From Notamacropus eugenii (lineage: Eukaryota; Chordata; Mammalia; Diprotodontia; Macropodidae), in NCBI RefSeq assembly GCF_028372415.1, contig NC_092872.1, positions 551,806,205 through 551,870,204 of the forward strand: DNA of 64,000 nt, written 5' to 3'. The notes beneath the pieces are model-generated. The model saw only the letters and a program-made list of their open reading frames with translations. It did not search any database and was not told the DNA's origin. Below are positions 22,481 through 33,899 of the stretch, in pieces. Made by a program: the position numbers and the translations under genes. How positions within the stretch are numbered: position 1 is the first letter of the stretch; every line of letters starts with the position of its first letter.

Positions 22481-23251
22481 GGTGGCATGGTGACTGAAAA
22501 GTAAATTCCACTTGTACATTAATCTGCATATATGATTTTATGGCTAGAAGGACCAGATATGTCAATTGACTCAATTTAAAAATACTTTTACTATGATTTA
22601 CTATAATTTTTCCTGTCTATGTAAATGCATTTTAAATATAAGCATTGCAAGCATATGGTATCATTTTATTTTGAAATAAAACTTTTTATCCCATTACCTC
22701 TTTTTTCTTTGTTTTGTAAATAATAAAAATGCGCTATATCAAAAATGTAGCTTGATTCTGAGGTATTCTTAAATTTTTGTCCTTTCAAATTAGTAGTCAA
22801 TTAACTTGACATTTTAAACTAGAACAATTTAACTTTTTAAAACATAAAGATTTACTCTAGGCAACCTTGTAAGACTATGCCTTGCGAAGAAGATTGTGTG
22901 GACCTGAGCTGATAGAGAAAATGCCTCCTCTTCTGATGACATCACAGATCCTGTCCCTTTCCCTATGTAGAACTACATGTTAAAGAATTAAGAAGTGGCA
23001 GAATGACCTTGCTGATTAAAAAAAACTGGAAAAGAGTCCCCTAATTTCAACAAGGCAGATTCCTAAGAGCAAGAGTGTTAGCACTTCTCCTCTATTGACC
23101 TATTAGCTCTCTCCCATAATGACTATTTACAGCAGTTACTATTTTTTTTTCTCTTAATTGCTTACCTCCTTTCTCTCTCTGGACCCGTTTTTATCACTTA
23201 TAACATCATACAAAATTCCAAAAAGAAAGAGGCCCAAGTTTCTCTACTCAC
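22481..23251. other. No recognisable feature
   Basis: AT-rich unassigned DNA upstream of the large simple-sequence tract. Confidence 0.45.
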
Positions 23252-23871
23252 CCCCCATAACTCACACACTCACACACACACACTCTCACTCTCTCTCTCA
23301 CTCTCTCACACTCACATGCACTCACACACACACACTCTCACACTCACACACTCTCATACTCTCACATACTCTCATACTGTCACTCACTCTCACTCACTCA
23401 CACTTACACACTCTCACACTCACACTTTCTCACACACACTCTCTCTTACACTCTTTCATACTCTCACACTCACTAACACACTCGCACACTCACACTCTCT
23501 CTCTTACTCTCATTCTTTCACACTCTCACTCACACACACACTCATTCACACACACTCACACACACATTCATTCACACTCATTCACACACTCATTCATACT
23601 CTTTCACACTCTCACTCACACACTCTCACACTCACACTCAACTCACACTCTTGCATACTCACACACTCACACTCACTCTCACTCACACACACACTCACAC
23701 ACTCTCACACTCACACTCACACACATACTCATACTCACATTTGCGCTCACACTCTTGCACTCATACTCTCACATGTTCACTCTCTTACTCTCACACTCTT
23801 GCACTCTCACTCACACACACTCACTCTCACACACACTCACTCATTCACTCACACACACTCACACACTCACT

Positions 23872-23902
<31 letters not shown>

Positions 23903-23940
23903 TTACACACACTCACTCATTCACACACACACTCACCCTC
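23252..23940. repeat. ~0.69 kb simple-sequence tract of CACA, CACT, CTCA units
   Basis: Made almost only of the dinucleotides CA, CT, TC and AC in irregular higher-order mixtures (CACACT, CTCACACT, CATTCACAC). There is virtually no G on this strand; the few G bases fall as TTGCA and TCGCAC. All three forward frames are open for 116-270 codons (Thr/His/Ser/Leu repeats), which is a side effect of the composition. There is no sign of a gene. Confidence 0.95.
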
Positions 23941-25369
23941 CTCTTTGAATCCAACCCCTTCCCTCACTAAAGGCTTAGCCCACAATTATCTCGTAAACTG
24001 ATTCTCAAGTTCAGCTCAGGAGTAATCAGCATCTCCTCATTCATCTATTCCTTCCAACTCCCTTTCACTTCTCACTCATCTGTGGTGCCTTCCCTTCTGC
24101 CTTTCATTGTGCTATATTCTGACCGATACTGAAAACTACATGCACATAATTGTCACTCAGTTCTAACATCTTAACTCTACTTTCTGCTCGTCTATCTTTC
24201 ATGGATAAAATGATCAGATAACTGAGGGTCCTAATACATGTTCTCTCTCCATTTCTTTACCACTTATTCCTTCACTGGCCTTGTCACCACAACTTTCCAT
24301 CAGGTCATATTCAATAGGCTTTTTCACTCACGAAAAATCTTTCTGATCTTACCACAGGGTTTGTTACCATGAAACATGCTTCCTTCTTGAAACTACCTTG
24401 GTTTTTGTATCATCACGGGCCACATCCCTCTTCCTGACCCTTCCCGCTACATAGCACATACACACACACACACACACACACCAGAGATATGTATACATTT
24501 CACTTATTTAAAATTCTTTTTTTTTGCTGTCTTCGTTCCACAATCCATTAATAATGGATTATCTGTATCGTTCTATCTATAATGATCACACCAGATGTGT
24601 AGGCTTCAAGTACTACATGTATGTAAAAGCCTCCAAAAATCTTAATTATTAAGTCTAAACACTCCTCAGGCTTTCTTTAGTTACTTATAGAAGAGCTCAG
24701 TTTGAAACTTTACAGGTAAAAAATTAAGAAAAGCATCTTTTCCCTAAGCATAAGTTTACCATTAACAAGTCAATGGTTCCATGCATTTTGAAGGACATCA
24801 TGGTCACAGATCTGTGGTCTTTATTGATTCCTCTGTCCTGCTGAGACACAAAATGAAAGGTTTCACAATGATGGTAAGGTTTCTACAATGTTCTTATTCC
24901 CTGATGACTTTGCACTCTATGAACTGTTTTACTGAATCCTGCAGAAGCTTCTCAAGGAAATTCACAACAATATGAAAAACAGATCTATTGATTTGCCCAT
25001 TTTGGTCAAGCCAAATATATGAAAAATATGTTTCGTATTTGGGACAATGGATCTATATGATTTCCCATTTATTTTTTCACCTATTTTGTTAAATATATAC
25101 ATATGCCCATATATATGGTTATATGGTTACAATGTATAAATGTGAATAGATAACTCAACAGGTAGATATCAGTGCCTCTGTGATACTCTCTCCATCAGGG
25201 AAGATTGTTACCTGTCCACATCTTTTTATTCTATTTTTGACCATTACTATCCAAAGTACTGCCAATAGAGAATAAATCAACTATCCTAAAGCATTCACTA
25301 TGTGCTAGACTCTGTATTAATGGGCTGAACACCTTTCCCTAGGTCTTCTTAAACATTGTAGGTACCAGT
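23941..25369. other. Unassigned DNA with a (CA)n run
   Basis: Pyrimidine-rich at the left. A (CA)n run lies at about 24459-24482 and a small palindrome AATCCATTA/TAATGGATT at 24542-24560. A 64-codon frame at 24781 has no recognisable content. Confidence 0.4.
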
Positions 25370-25916
25370 GAAGGACTGTGTATATTTGTTATTCTTTGAT
25401 CTATTATTGTGATACCTTCTTGCATAAGGTTTATTAGTTTATAATCGACACTGACTGTGTCAAAGGGTTGGGATGCCCTCTGGCTCTAAAACAGGTATAA
25501 ATACTCTGAGTTGAGGTTTTACTTGGAGCTTAGTTTTTGGTAAGAAGGTTTGAGTGCCAGATGAGGAGTCTGGGAAGCCACTAAGGAACCTTCCCTCCCT
25601 CCAGCTTTGAGAACCCAGATGTTGTGCTTCCCTTTGTGGTAACTATGGTCAGACAGTTGGGGTCCAATTGTCTGTTGAATTCAGGCAGAGGAAGCCATGT
25701 CTGTTAATCTTTTGATTTCTCTATATTTTCTTTGAAATTCAGAGTGCTGACTCCCTGAACTAACTGAATGATGTATGTACTTGGTTAGAGGAATGATGCA
25801 TGTGCTTGATTAAAGTGATTGTTAACTCTTTGAAAGTTGTTTTCCTTTTATGAATGCAGATCTAAGAACCTGTGATAGCAGGCCCCCCTGTGCATGTTGG
25901 GGTGCTTGCTGTTACA
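25370..25916 (+). mobile_element. Putative solo LTR, copy B
   Basis: Collinear with 9640-10085. CTCTGGCTCTAAAACAGGTA runs into TATAAATACTCTGAG (TATA box). It continues with TTCAGGCAGAGGAAGCCATG, TCTGTTAATCTTTTGATTTC, TTCAGAGTGCTGACTCCC and GATCTAAGAACCTGTG. The right end reads GCTTGCTGTTACA, compatible with an LTR '..CA' terminus. Left border and target duplication are not clear. Confidence 0.5.
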
Positions 25917-26185
25917 CCTTCAAGGTTTCCTTCAAGTCCTAACTAAAATCTCACCTTCTAAGAAGCCTTTCCTGATCCCTAATTCTAGTGCCTCCTCTCT
26001 ATTGATTATTTCTAATTAAATTGATCCTGTATATATCTTACTTTATATGGGTGTTTTCATATTTTCTCCCCCATTACATCATGAGCTCATTGAGATCAGG
26101 GACTGTATTTTACCTTTGTTTGAATCCCTAGTACTTAGCACATAGAAGGCACTTAATAAATGCTTGTTGATGGATAGCCTCAAAT
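25917..26185 (+). mobile_element. L2 LINE 3' end, sense
   Basis: TTTCCTTCAAGTCCTAACTA, TAAGAAGCCTTTCCTGATCC, CATCATGAGCTCATTGAGAT, CACTTAATAAATGCTTGTTG: the L2 3' end in order. Confidence 0.75.
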
Positions 26186-26639
26186 TGAATACTTTTTTAG
26201 ATAACATAAATCATAGCCCATTCATCCCTGCCCATTGTGTGACTCTCTTGTATATCCTTCCAGAGTTCATATCTTCCTCATTTTCTCCTGACACATGAGA
26301 TTAGGAGGTCTCAGATTATATGTGCTCCCTATCACCCTCTCTTTGCTTTTCTTCTATTCCAGGGTCACTGTCAAAGCAAAAAGGGTCCATTCAGGAAGGA
26401 AAGTCATTTTGTATTTTCTCTGTGCTACATGGATGCTATGGAACAAAGAACTGATAACCTATAAGAACTTATTTGCACTGAACCTCTTTGTATTTAGCAA
26501 AGTTGGTGCTCAGATAACAGACTCAGCATATCCCAGAGATTATCATAAAGCCAAAACTTAAATGGGGGCTTTGCCCCAGCCATTGGTATGGGAGAAAGAA
26601 CTTGATTACCTGCTACTCCCCCTCCCCCAAAATATAAAA
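26186..26639. other. No recognisable feature
   Basis: An 88-codon frame at 26295 shows no domain that I recognise. Confidence 0.4.
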
Positions 26640-27205
26640 ATTTCAAGAGACGTAGTTTCTGGGTAATTCATCATTTTATTATTTATGCTAGTGGATAATT
26701 AATTATAATTAATAAAAGGGGCCAGTGACTCTCTTGAATGCCAAAGACACCTCATAGAACCCACTCAATACTTATATGTATAATATGTAGATGTTAAGAG
26801 TATGTGGTCCTAAGGGTGGAAATCAATTCTGATTGGTTAACAATTAATGAGAAAACGAATATTTTAATGAGAGGTTGGCTTATTCTAATGAGGGGCTGAG
26901 GGATATGACTGATCACTAATCTTAGACAAAGAGACTTCTCTCTTATTCAGATCACCCTGGCCTGGGGTAACCTAGAGAAAAAAACAAAGGGGGTTCTACC
27001 TTTACTCAGACTTGAGTGATTAAAACACTATGGGTTGGATTTCCCCAGACCAGAATCTCTTTTGGTCAGATCTAAGTTTTCTCAGTCCCCTCAACCCCCA
27101 ACTTGGAAAAGATTTAATCTCTTTATCAACCCTGACCTTCAAAGACTAATTGGATAGCCTATAGGAAAAGAGGAAATAGAAGGGGGGGGGATGTTAGTCC
27201 TAGTT
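26640..27205 (-). mobile_element. Possible LTR, antisense
   Basis: Holds TCATCATTTTATTATTTATG near the left (reverse poly-A signal environment) and the CAGTCCCCTCAACCCCCAAC, TTGGAAAAGATT motif shared with 15255-15292. Several short direct repeats of TTAATGAGA occur at 26845-26895. A G run ends it near 27190. LTR identity is a guess. Confidence 0.3.
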
Positions 27206-27559
27206 CAATAATTGGTTATTAATATAAGAAAGAGATAATAACTTACCTCATCCCCTACATTCCAAAATATGGCCAGTCCTTCCCCTCACCTAGCTGAGAG
27301 CTGACATACTTCAAGGTCCCTATGACCATCATAGTTGTCTCCTAGGACACCTTCCTCATGGTTCAGCCTACCATATTATATTCTCTGTTCCATTAAAGAA
27401 TGCCAATATGAGGTTGGGATCAATGGTGAAGGAAGTGCCTGCCAGGTGCCAGTTACACACATTGCAAAGATTTGGAGGGCAGAAACTATCTCACATATGT
27501 TACTCATCTCTCTAACATGTATCACACAGTTATCACTTAGCATGGTAACAACTCAATGT
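27206..27559. other. No recognisable feature
   Basis: A 130-codon frame (27335-27727) spans unassigned DNA and the start of CR1/L3 sequence; it has no known domain. Confidence 0.4.
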
Positions 27560-27690
27560 TTGTTTTCTGGATATTCTTATAATTTAACAGCATCCTTCTT
27601 AATGATTCCCAGAACTGAACTTAGTACTCCAAGTGAGATTGGATGGGGCCAGAATACAGTGAGACTAGTTTCAAAAATCTATTCCCTTTT
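27560..27690 (+). mobile_element. CR1/L3 element, first part
   Basis: CCCAGAACTGAACTTAGTAC, TCCAAGTGAGATTGGATGGG and CCAGAATACAGTGAGACTAG match the CR1/L3 'CCCAGAACTGAACACAATACTCCAGATG' region. The element resumes at 28440. Confidence 0.6.
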
Positions 27691-27694
27691 TTTA

Positions 27695-28430
27695 AAAAAA
27701 AAATTATACTTACATACTAAAACTTAAATATACAATAAGAACAGAAAAAGAAACATATTATAAACTTAAATAAAAAATAAGAAAAGTAAAACACTGCTGT
27801 ATGAACACAGAATGTAAGAGAATATTCAAAATATACACCAATAAATTTCCATTTCAGGAAAACCTGTATAGTACATACTACACGTTATATTCAGAGTTGT
27901 CTGTCTTTCTTTGCTTCCTTGTAAGTTCTGTTTTCTGTTGTGCTCTTTTTTTACTTTGTTTGTTTTTTCCTCTTCTTCCCTCAAGAAGGCTACAATGAAG
28001 TGTGGATATATTTATGCATATAAATGTAGATGTGTGTGTATATGTATATATATATATATATACATACACATACGTATATGCACACTCATATATATGCACA
28101 CATGTATATATGCACATATACATACAAACACATGCACACACATGTATATATACATAAATATATAAGCATATATATACACATACACACATATATGCATACA
28201 TATACTTAGATATCTATAATCATACTAATATATAGACAGTACATTCCTATGCATTTATGTAAGACCATAATATGCTGATTCATCCTCTGTTCCTCTGAGG
28301 GTGGGTAACATCTTTTTTCATCAGTCCAAGTCTTTCCATATTTTTCTAAGTCCACTAAGTCATTGTTTCCTATACCACAATAATATTCTAATCTTATACT
28401 GTCTATTTTAAATATTGATTTAAATATTGA
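27695..28430 (-). mobile_element. L1 3' UTR insertion, antisense
   Basis: Plus-strand order: an A/T-rich start, TCTTCTTCCCTCAAGAAGGC, TACAATGAAGTGTGGATATA, a long TATG/CACA/TATA microsatellite (about 28022-28206), TTTTTTCATCAGTCCAAGTC. This is the same L1 3' UTR layout as at 18.9 and 20.7 kb. It separates two halves of a CR1/L3 fragment. Confidence 0.6.
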
Positions 28431-28439
28431 TGAATATAG

Positions 28440-28735
28440 CTGACATATAGTGTAATTTCCCCATTTTTCTCTTTTGGTTAAATCTCTTTTAGCTTTAACT
28501 TTGTCTGAGCTATTCCCTTTTTAATTCAACTCAAGATTCCATGGATATCTAGGATGCCGTAATCATAGTGTTGTTTCATATGAAGCTTGCAATCCTTTAG
28601 AACCCCCAGACTTTTTTCAGACCAGCTTCTTTCCAACCACATTCATCCCATCTCTCAATCATATAATTCGGCTTATTTTCTTCTGTACCTAAGTGCAAGC
28701 CTTTACATTTATCCCTGTTGAATTTTTTTAAGTTC
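28440..28735 (+). mobile_element. CR1/L3 element, second part
   Basis: TTTAGCTTTAACTTTGTCTG, TCTTCTGTACCTAAGTGCAA and GCCTTTACATTTATCCCTGT are the next CR1/L3 blocks after those at 27560-27690 ('AAGTGTAAGACTTTACATTTATCC'-like). Confidence 0.55.
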
Positions 28736-28739
28736 TTTT

Positions 28740-29030
28740 TTTTGGGAAACAAGCATTTATTTTCTCTTCCTCATATCTCCTCAGTGTGAGGAAAAAATAG
28801 AGAAAACAAAACCCTTGTAACAAAACATGCATTGTCAAATAAAGCAAATTCACACATTGGCCAAGTCCAACAATATGTGATTCCGCATCTCGAACCCATC
28901 ACCTCTTTGTAAGGAGGTAAATAGCATTCTTCCTTCTCAGTCCTCTAGAATCACACTTGGTCATGGTGTTGATCAGCATTCTTAAATCTTTCAAAGTTTA
29001 TCGTTTTCAAATGAATGTGTTTATCTTTTA
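28740..29030 (-). mobile_element. L1 3' UTR fragment, antisense
   Basis: AACAAAACCCTTGTAACAAA, ACATGCATTGTCAAATAAAG, CACATTGGCCAAGTCCAACA and GATCAGCATTCTTAAATC belong to a marsupial L1 3' UTR of another subfamily. A T-rich stretch at its left is the reversed poly-A. Confidence 0.65.
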
Positions 29031-30304
29031 GATACGTTTCTTCTAAACCACAGACTATTGTTGGGTTTTGTTTTCTTACTCTGTGTGTCACTCATTTTAT
29101 TAGACTGTTTAACCCATTGTCATTTAAATGTATGTGATCTAGGTTTATAATTTCCTTCACTTGTGCCTCTAATGTTGCTTTTGTTTTCCCTAATTCAAGA
29201 TTTTTTGGTTCTCCTTTCCCTTTTAACATAGTGCTTTGTCTCTACAGTTACTTTTGCTTCATCTGCTTTAAGGCAACTCTGTTCTCACAGGGCCTCTTTC
29301 CCTCACTATCAACTCTCCTTCCCCCTTCAACCTTTTTTTTTTTATTTGTCCACTCTTATTTGAGTTTTACTTAATTTAATGATTTCTCTTCCTTTCTTCC
29401 TTCTATTTATGTATCTAATTCTCTCTTTTTTCCCTCTCAGTTAAGTGAGAGTTATTTTAAAATTGCCCTTCTTTACTCTCCTTCAGTTTATCATTTTTTA
29501 AAATCTGTTCTTTTTTTTTCTAAAAAATATTTCTTTACCTTGATCTCTTCATTTATTTTCTTCTCTTATTCTAAATGTTTCTTCTTCGATTCAATGGTCG
29601 TAATACTTATTTACTCCTTTAGTTTCTATTCTTCAAGGAATTAAAGTTTCTGAAGTACTAGATATGAGTTTCTTTTTCTAAAACTTTCTTATCTTATTGC
29701 CTTGTTGATATTGTCCCTTCAACCCCCTCCTCCCTCCACCCTTTTTTTCTTTTCTTTTATGTCTTACTCTTAGAAACATCAGCTCTGGTGGAAATTAGTG
29801 GGAATAGAAGTTTTCCATGGTTATTACTTCCCTGTGTCCCAGATCATGTGATTTAATTCTACCTGCTGTGTCTGCTGTTGTCCTCATGATCACTTTTGTT
29901 ACCATTTGCTATGGAGTCTCTTCTCAAGGATCAGGCCCACCCACCTTTCTGGTTACTGGTTGCCCCTGTGGACTTCAATCTGTCTTCTACTGAGGCAAGA
30001 TTTACTTAAGATGAATCTTTTTCTTTCTGCTTATTTCAGTCCTTCCACATCACCTAATTCGCCTGTAGCCTCTCAGTTAGATGACAGCAGTTAATTTCCT
30101 TCATTTTCCTTCATTTCCTTTACTATTAACTTGATTAATATACATCACACATTCTTTGTGTTTTCTATGTCCCATCTCCCCTTTTATACACCTTCCCATT
30201 CTTCAGATTAGTTTAAAAAATTAGACTGATATACCTGTAACTTGGGAGGGTATTATGAGACTTAGTCCAAGCCTGTTACTCTAGTGTTCTATTTCTTTAG
30301 ATTC
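29031..30304. other. Pyrimidine-rich unassigned DNA, possibly LINE-derived
   Basis: The plus strand is rich in T and C throughout, as in the antisense HAL1 3' UTR at 49.3-50.2 kb. It may be an old antisense LINE, but I cannot align it block by block. Confidence 0.35.
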
Positions 30305-30620
30305 TACATTCAGCATGTGGGGTAGCTAGGTGGTGCAATGGATAGAGCACCAGTGCAGGAGTCAGGAGGACTTCAGACACTTAGCACTCACTAACTGTGT
30401 GACCTTGGGCAAGTCACAACCCCAATTGCCTGGGTCATCTCCAGTCATCCTGATGAATATCTGGTCACTGGATTCAGATGGCTCTGGAAGAGAAGGGAAG
30501 CTGGTGACCTGCACAGCCCTCCTTCACTCAAAACAAAGTCAAGTGCAAGTCATGTCATTATTTCTCTGAGGGAATGGTCTTCGCTGGCAACGAAGGATGA
30601 ACACACACATTCACATGTTG
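30305..30620 (+). mobile_element. Marsupial tRNA-derived SINE, sense, near full length
   Basis: GGGGTAGCTAGGTGGTGCAA, TGGATAGAGCACCAGTGCAG, TAACTGTGTGACCTTGGGCA, TCATCTCCAGTCATCCTGAT and CACTGGATTCAGATGGCTCT, ending ACGAAGGATGAACACACAC. It shares the head of 20358 but the body of 335 and 14150, so it is a distinct subfamily. Confidence 0.85.
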
Positions 30621-30710
30621 CCCTTGTGTACCTTTTGGAAAAAAAATCTGTTAACAAACCCTTTGTTGTTCTCTTTTTAATCCCCTAAACATCTGTTTGT
30701 TTTTTTTTCT

Positions 30711-30850
30711 TTTGCCTAAGAAGAGGGCAAACTGGCCCAGGGTGGAAACAAAGCAGATTAAACTTTCTGTGCCATCCAGTAGTGGGATAAACCTGTGGAT
30801 AGTTGCTGCACTTCCAGCCTATGTACATTAGAAAGATTCAGTCTCAAAAA
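30711..30850 (+). pseudogene. 7SL (SRP) RNA retrocopy, 5'-truncated
   Basis: Corresponds to the 3' half of 7SL RNA: TTGCCTAAGAAGAGGGCAAA, CTGGCCCAGGGTGGAAACAA, CATCCAGTAGTGGGATAAAC, GCACTTCCAGCC, and the terminal CAGTCTCAAAAA. 7SL RNA is the scaffold of the signal recognition particle. This copy starts inside the S domain and carries many substitutions, so it is non-functional. Confidence 0.85.
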
Positions 30851-31254
30851 TGCATGAATGAATAAATAATAGGAAAACAAAAAGAAGAGTTGAGAATGCT
30901 ATTTTTCCCTTCTTTTCACAGGTAAAGGAGTATGGAATAATACTTAGAAGGGTTTTTTTTTTCAATATATTGGTAAATTTGGCTGGATTACCTTTCCTTC
31001 TCTCTGTAATTCTTTATTATAGAGAATATTCTGTGGGAGGGAGCAGGGTAGAAATATGTTAGGAAATGTAAGTAATAAAAACAAGTATTTTCAATGCATT
31101 TGGGGAAGTCCACCAGGTTGATTGTACCAAAATTTATTTATTTGAACAGAGAAGTAAATAATGATTTATAATTACATTGTGAACAATGCCTTCAAATTGT
31201 ATAATATACCTCAATTTTGGATTAAAATCAGAATTTTAAAAGCAAAACAAAAAA
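30851..31254. other. No recognisable feature
   Basis: A-rich start (possible retrocopy tail), then unassigned AT-rich DNA. Confidence 0.45.
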
Positions 31255-31610
31255 ATTCATGAGTGGTAGTATGGCATAGCAGATAGAAAGATAACCAGGA
31301 AGACTTCATAGATAATAGCTGTGTAACCATGGACATATTTCTGAACTCCTCAGCACTTTGGCCTCTTTATGTATGTTAACTTAGTTCACTGCCAAGGTAG
31401 AAGGAGTTTCCATATGGGGAATTCTCTAACCATAAAATCGTAAGACTAAACAGAAACCAACAAAAACAAAAGCATTATACTGAACTGAGTCAAGTGTATT
31501 GGGAATTGAATATACTCAATCTCAGTTTCTTCATTTGTAAAAGAACAATCATACTTCCATTTTACAGAAGGCTTGCAAGGAAAGCCCTTCGCAAACCTTA
31601 AAGCTTTGTA
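31255..31610 (+). mobile_element. MIR-type SINE, sense, interrupted
   Basis: GTAGTATGGCATAGCAGATA and TAGCTGTGTAACCATGGACA (about 31262-31340), then CAATCTCAGTTTCTTCATTT and CAAACCTTAAAGCTTTGTAC (about 31518-31608). About 150 unassigned bases separate the halves. Confidence 0.5.
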
Positions 31611-32519
31611 CTAGAGAAACTTGAGTTATTTTAAAGAAGCATAGTCTATGTTGATGTCCTGCAAAATGTATTTGTGTTTTAGTGCCTTTGCATTAGAAAA
31701 TTCAGTATGTTTATCATTCAAACTGCCCTCCCCTATGGAGGGGGGGGTATATTTTTCCCTCCTAACTAAAAGAGATACAGAAGTGATGTGAATTTATTTT
31801 TTTTGTAAAACTTGATTTTTTTTTTTAAATTGTGACCAAGGGAAAGGTTGCTACCTAATTGTGATAAGATTCCATCAGATCTCAGAGAATGATTTGAGCA
31901 TGTCCTCACTCTGGTGGGTATCATACAATCTGTGATTATTTGACCAGACATGCTGTTTCTAATTGTGCACCACACCCTATTGGATCTAATGCTGCTTTAA
32001 TTTTATAGGAAGTTTTCAAGTCTTCCAAATATTTAAGGCATAGAATCTTTGAGTTCGGGATGGACACTTCACTGGAACACACCATTTTCAAGCTCTTTGG
32101 AGATGAAACAGCATCAGCAAATCACATACTTTCTCTACAAAGACAAAACAATCCATCTAATTGCTCCACTCTCCTGATTTCCAAAGGAGATATTCCAGAC
32201 CTTCCAACGGTCTGGCAGTTTGGAGACTGCCTACATTACACATGTTTCTAATACTGAGTACCGTATGTGACTGGAAACTGGTTCCCACAATGTTAAACAA
32301 AGGCAGATAATGGCATTAATGGAAAATATGTTTCTTCAGCCAACAAGAAGAAAATGGATTCTTTCACAGCAGGCTATGCTGTTATTTTGGTGTGAATTGC
32401 CTGATTCCTAATAAAGGCAATGATCATTGTCTCCAATGTAGTAGAATCAGGAAGAGGGAGTTTTATCTTGCAATCACTTCAAGCTACCTTTTTCAGGGAA
32501 AGCTGTCTTGACATAGCTT
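31611..32519. other. No recognisable feature
   Basis: Two T runs near 31795-31825 and otherwise low-repeat sequence without an open frame. Confidence 0.45.
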
Positions 32520-32625
32520 CTTTTGAAGATAAGGAAACTGAGGTTCAGAGAAATTAAATTACTTTCCATTGGTCATACAGCTAGCAAGCGTTAGAAGTGA
32601 TATTTGAGCCCAGGTTTTGTAAGGA
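32520..32625 (-). mobile_element. MIR fragment, antisense
   Basis: GATAAGGAAACTGAGGTTCA, GGTCATACAGCTAGCAAGCG and TATTTGAGCCCAGGTTTTG in reversed MIR order. Confidence 0.7.
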
Positions 32626-32682
32626 GCCTATGTATTTATTTTTAGGCAAAATAAAAACACATTTCTGAAATTCTTTCTAAAA

Positions 32683-32897
32683 TAGCAGTTCTTCAATGTG
32701 GCCTAATGACTCTCAGGGGCCCTGAGACCCTTTCAGGGGGTCTGTGAGGTCAAAGCTACTCCTGCAACAAAGTAAGACATTTTAGTTTTTAATAATATAG
32801 GCATCAATTGATATAACCTATATTTGCAAAAGTATTTTAGTGGTGCTCTCAATAACTCTGAGTCTAGTCCAGAGACCAAAAAGCTTGAAAAACACTA
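32683..32897 (+). mobile_element. Small hAT-type DNA transposon with 8-bp target duplication
   Basis: A 215-bp non-coding element. It begins TAGCAGTTCTTCAATGTGGC and contains CCCTGAGACCCTTTCAGGGG, GTCTGTGAGGTCAAAGCTAC. It ends GAGACCAAAAAGCTTGAAAA, ACACTA. The ends are imperfect inverted repeats. It is flanked by TTCTAAAA (32675-32682) and TTCTAGAA (32898-32905), 7 of 8 identical, as expected of a hAT transposase. Non-autonomous. Confidence 0.8.
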
Positions 32898-32905
32898 TTC
32901 TAGAA

Positions 32906-33439
32906 ACATATCTCAGAAAACAGTGGTCCTTAGTGAATCAAAGTAATGGTTTGGAGAAGTCACTTTCTGTCATTAATAAGGCCCAAACTGACCCACTGAT
33001 TCAGAACTTAGCCTTTTCTGGAGAAGTAATGTGCTGTTACTTCTTAAGAAAGCAAGACTGAGTTCCTCTGTATCTTTCTAGCAAGAAACACCATGATAAG
33101 AAACATGTGATCTGTCTTAATCTGAAGTAGAAAGTGTGATTTGATTATACAGGTCTTTTGAGGTCACTTTTTTGTACTGAATTCTCTACCTGGTAGATAG
33201 GAGAGCCAACTTTCTGGCCCTGATTTTTTTTCTTATTTCTCTTCTGGAGATCAGAGTAGTCACAAACATTGTGGTTCCTCACCATCTCTGTGGGCATTTG
33301 CAGAAAGAAGATTGCTCTTGTGGTGGGCAGAGGACTGCCTGATCAACAGACTTTTCCTCTTTTAATCTCTTGCTGCTAGGATTTAGTAGGTATATGTGGC
33401 TTCATGTCAAGGTAGTCTCAACTTTCAGAAATAATTATA
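32906..33439. other. No recognisable feature
   Basis: Unassigned sequence without an open frame. Confidence 0.45.
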
Positions 33440-33840
33440 GAAAGACAATAAGGCACTTATTAAGTACTTAGTATATGCCAGTAGCTATGTTTAGGAGAAA
33501 GGTTATAAACACAAGCCAGAAGTTAGTCCTTACCGTCAAAGCACTTACATTCTAATGGAGAAGTGAACATGGCGAAGAGGGGCTAGGAAACAGAGGGGTG
33601 GAAAGTAGGGAAGGCATGGTGTAGAGATGGCCAGAAAGTGATCTGGAAATCTGGATCCAGGCAAGCTCAAGCAAAATCTCATATAGCAGATCTGAGTAGG
33701 GGTTCTTTTAGAGGAAGAATCCAAGGCATTGCTAGAAGATGCAGGCATAATGATTGGAATGAAGTTGGCATAGCATAGAGATTGCCAGGGAATGAAATAA
33801 TTGTGTGTCATAGGTTGGAGATATGGGGGTTACTTTTATA
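33440..33840 (+). repeat. Dispersed repeat, long copy
   Basis: CACTTATTAAGTACTTAGTA, TATGCCAGTAGCTATG, CCTTACCGTCAAAGCACTTA, CATTCTAATGGAGAAG, then a purine-rich extension with TGGCATAGCATAGAGATTG. The opening blocks match the family at 5.16, 12.4, 37.3, 38.2 and 46.9 kb. Class not assigned. Confidence 0.5.
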
Positions 33841-33899
33841 AATTTGTGTATTTGCACTTAGCTAGACTTTTTTTCCTTTTTGATGACCTGTAAACCTGA

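Noticed and set aside
23252-23940. CRISPR-like array
   Set aside because: The units are irregular dinucleotide mixtures without constant-length spacers, and the genome is a mammal's.
23158-23970. 270-codon open frame of Thr/His/Ser/Leu repeats
   Set aside because: It is the translation of the CA/CT simple-sequence tract; other frames are equally open and there is no gene context.
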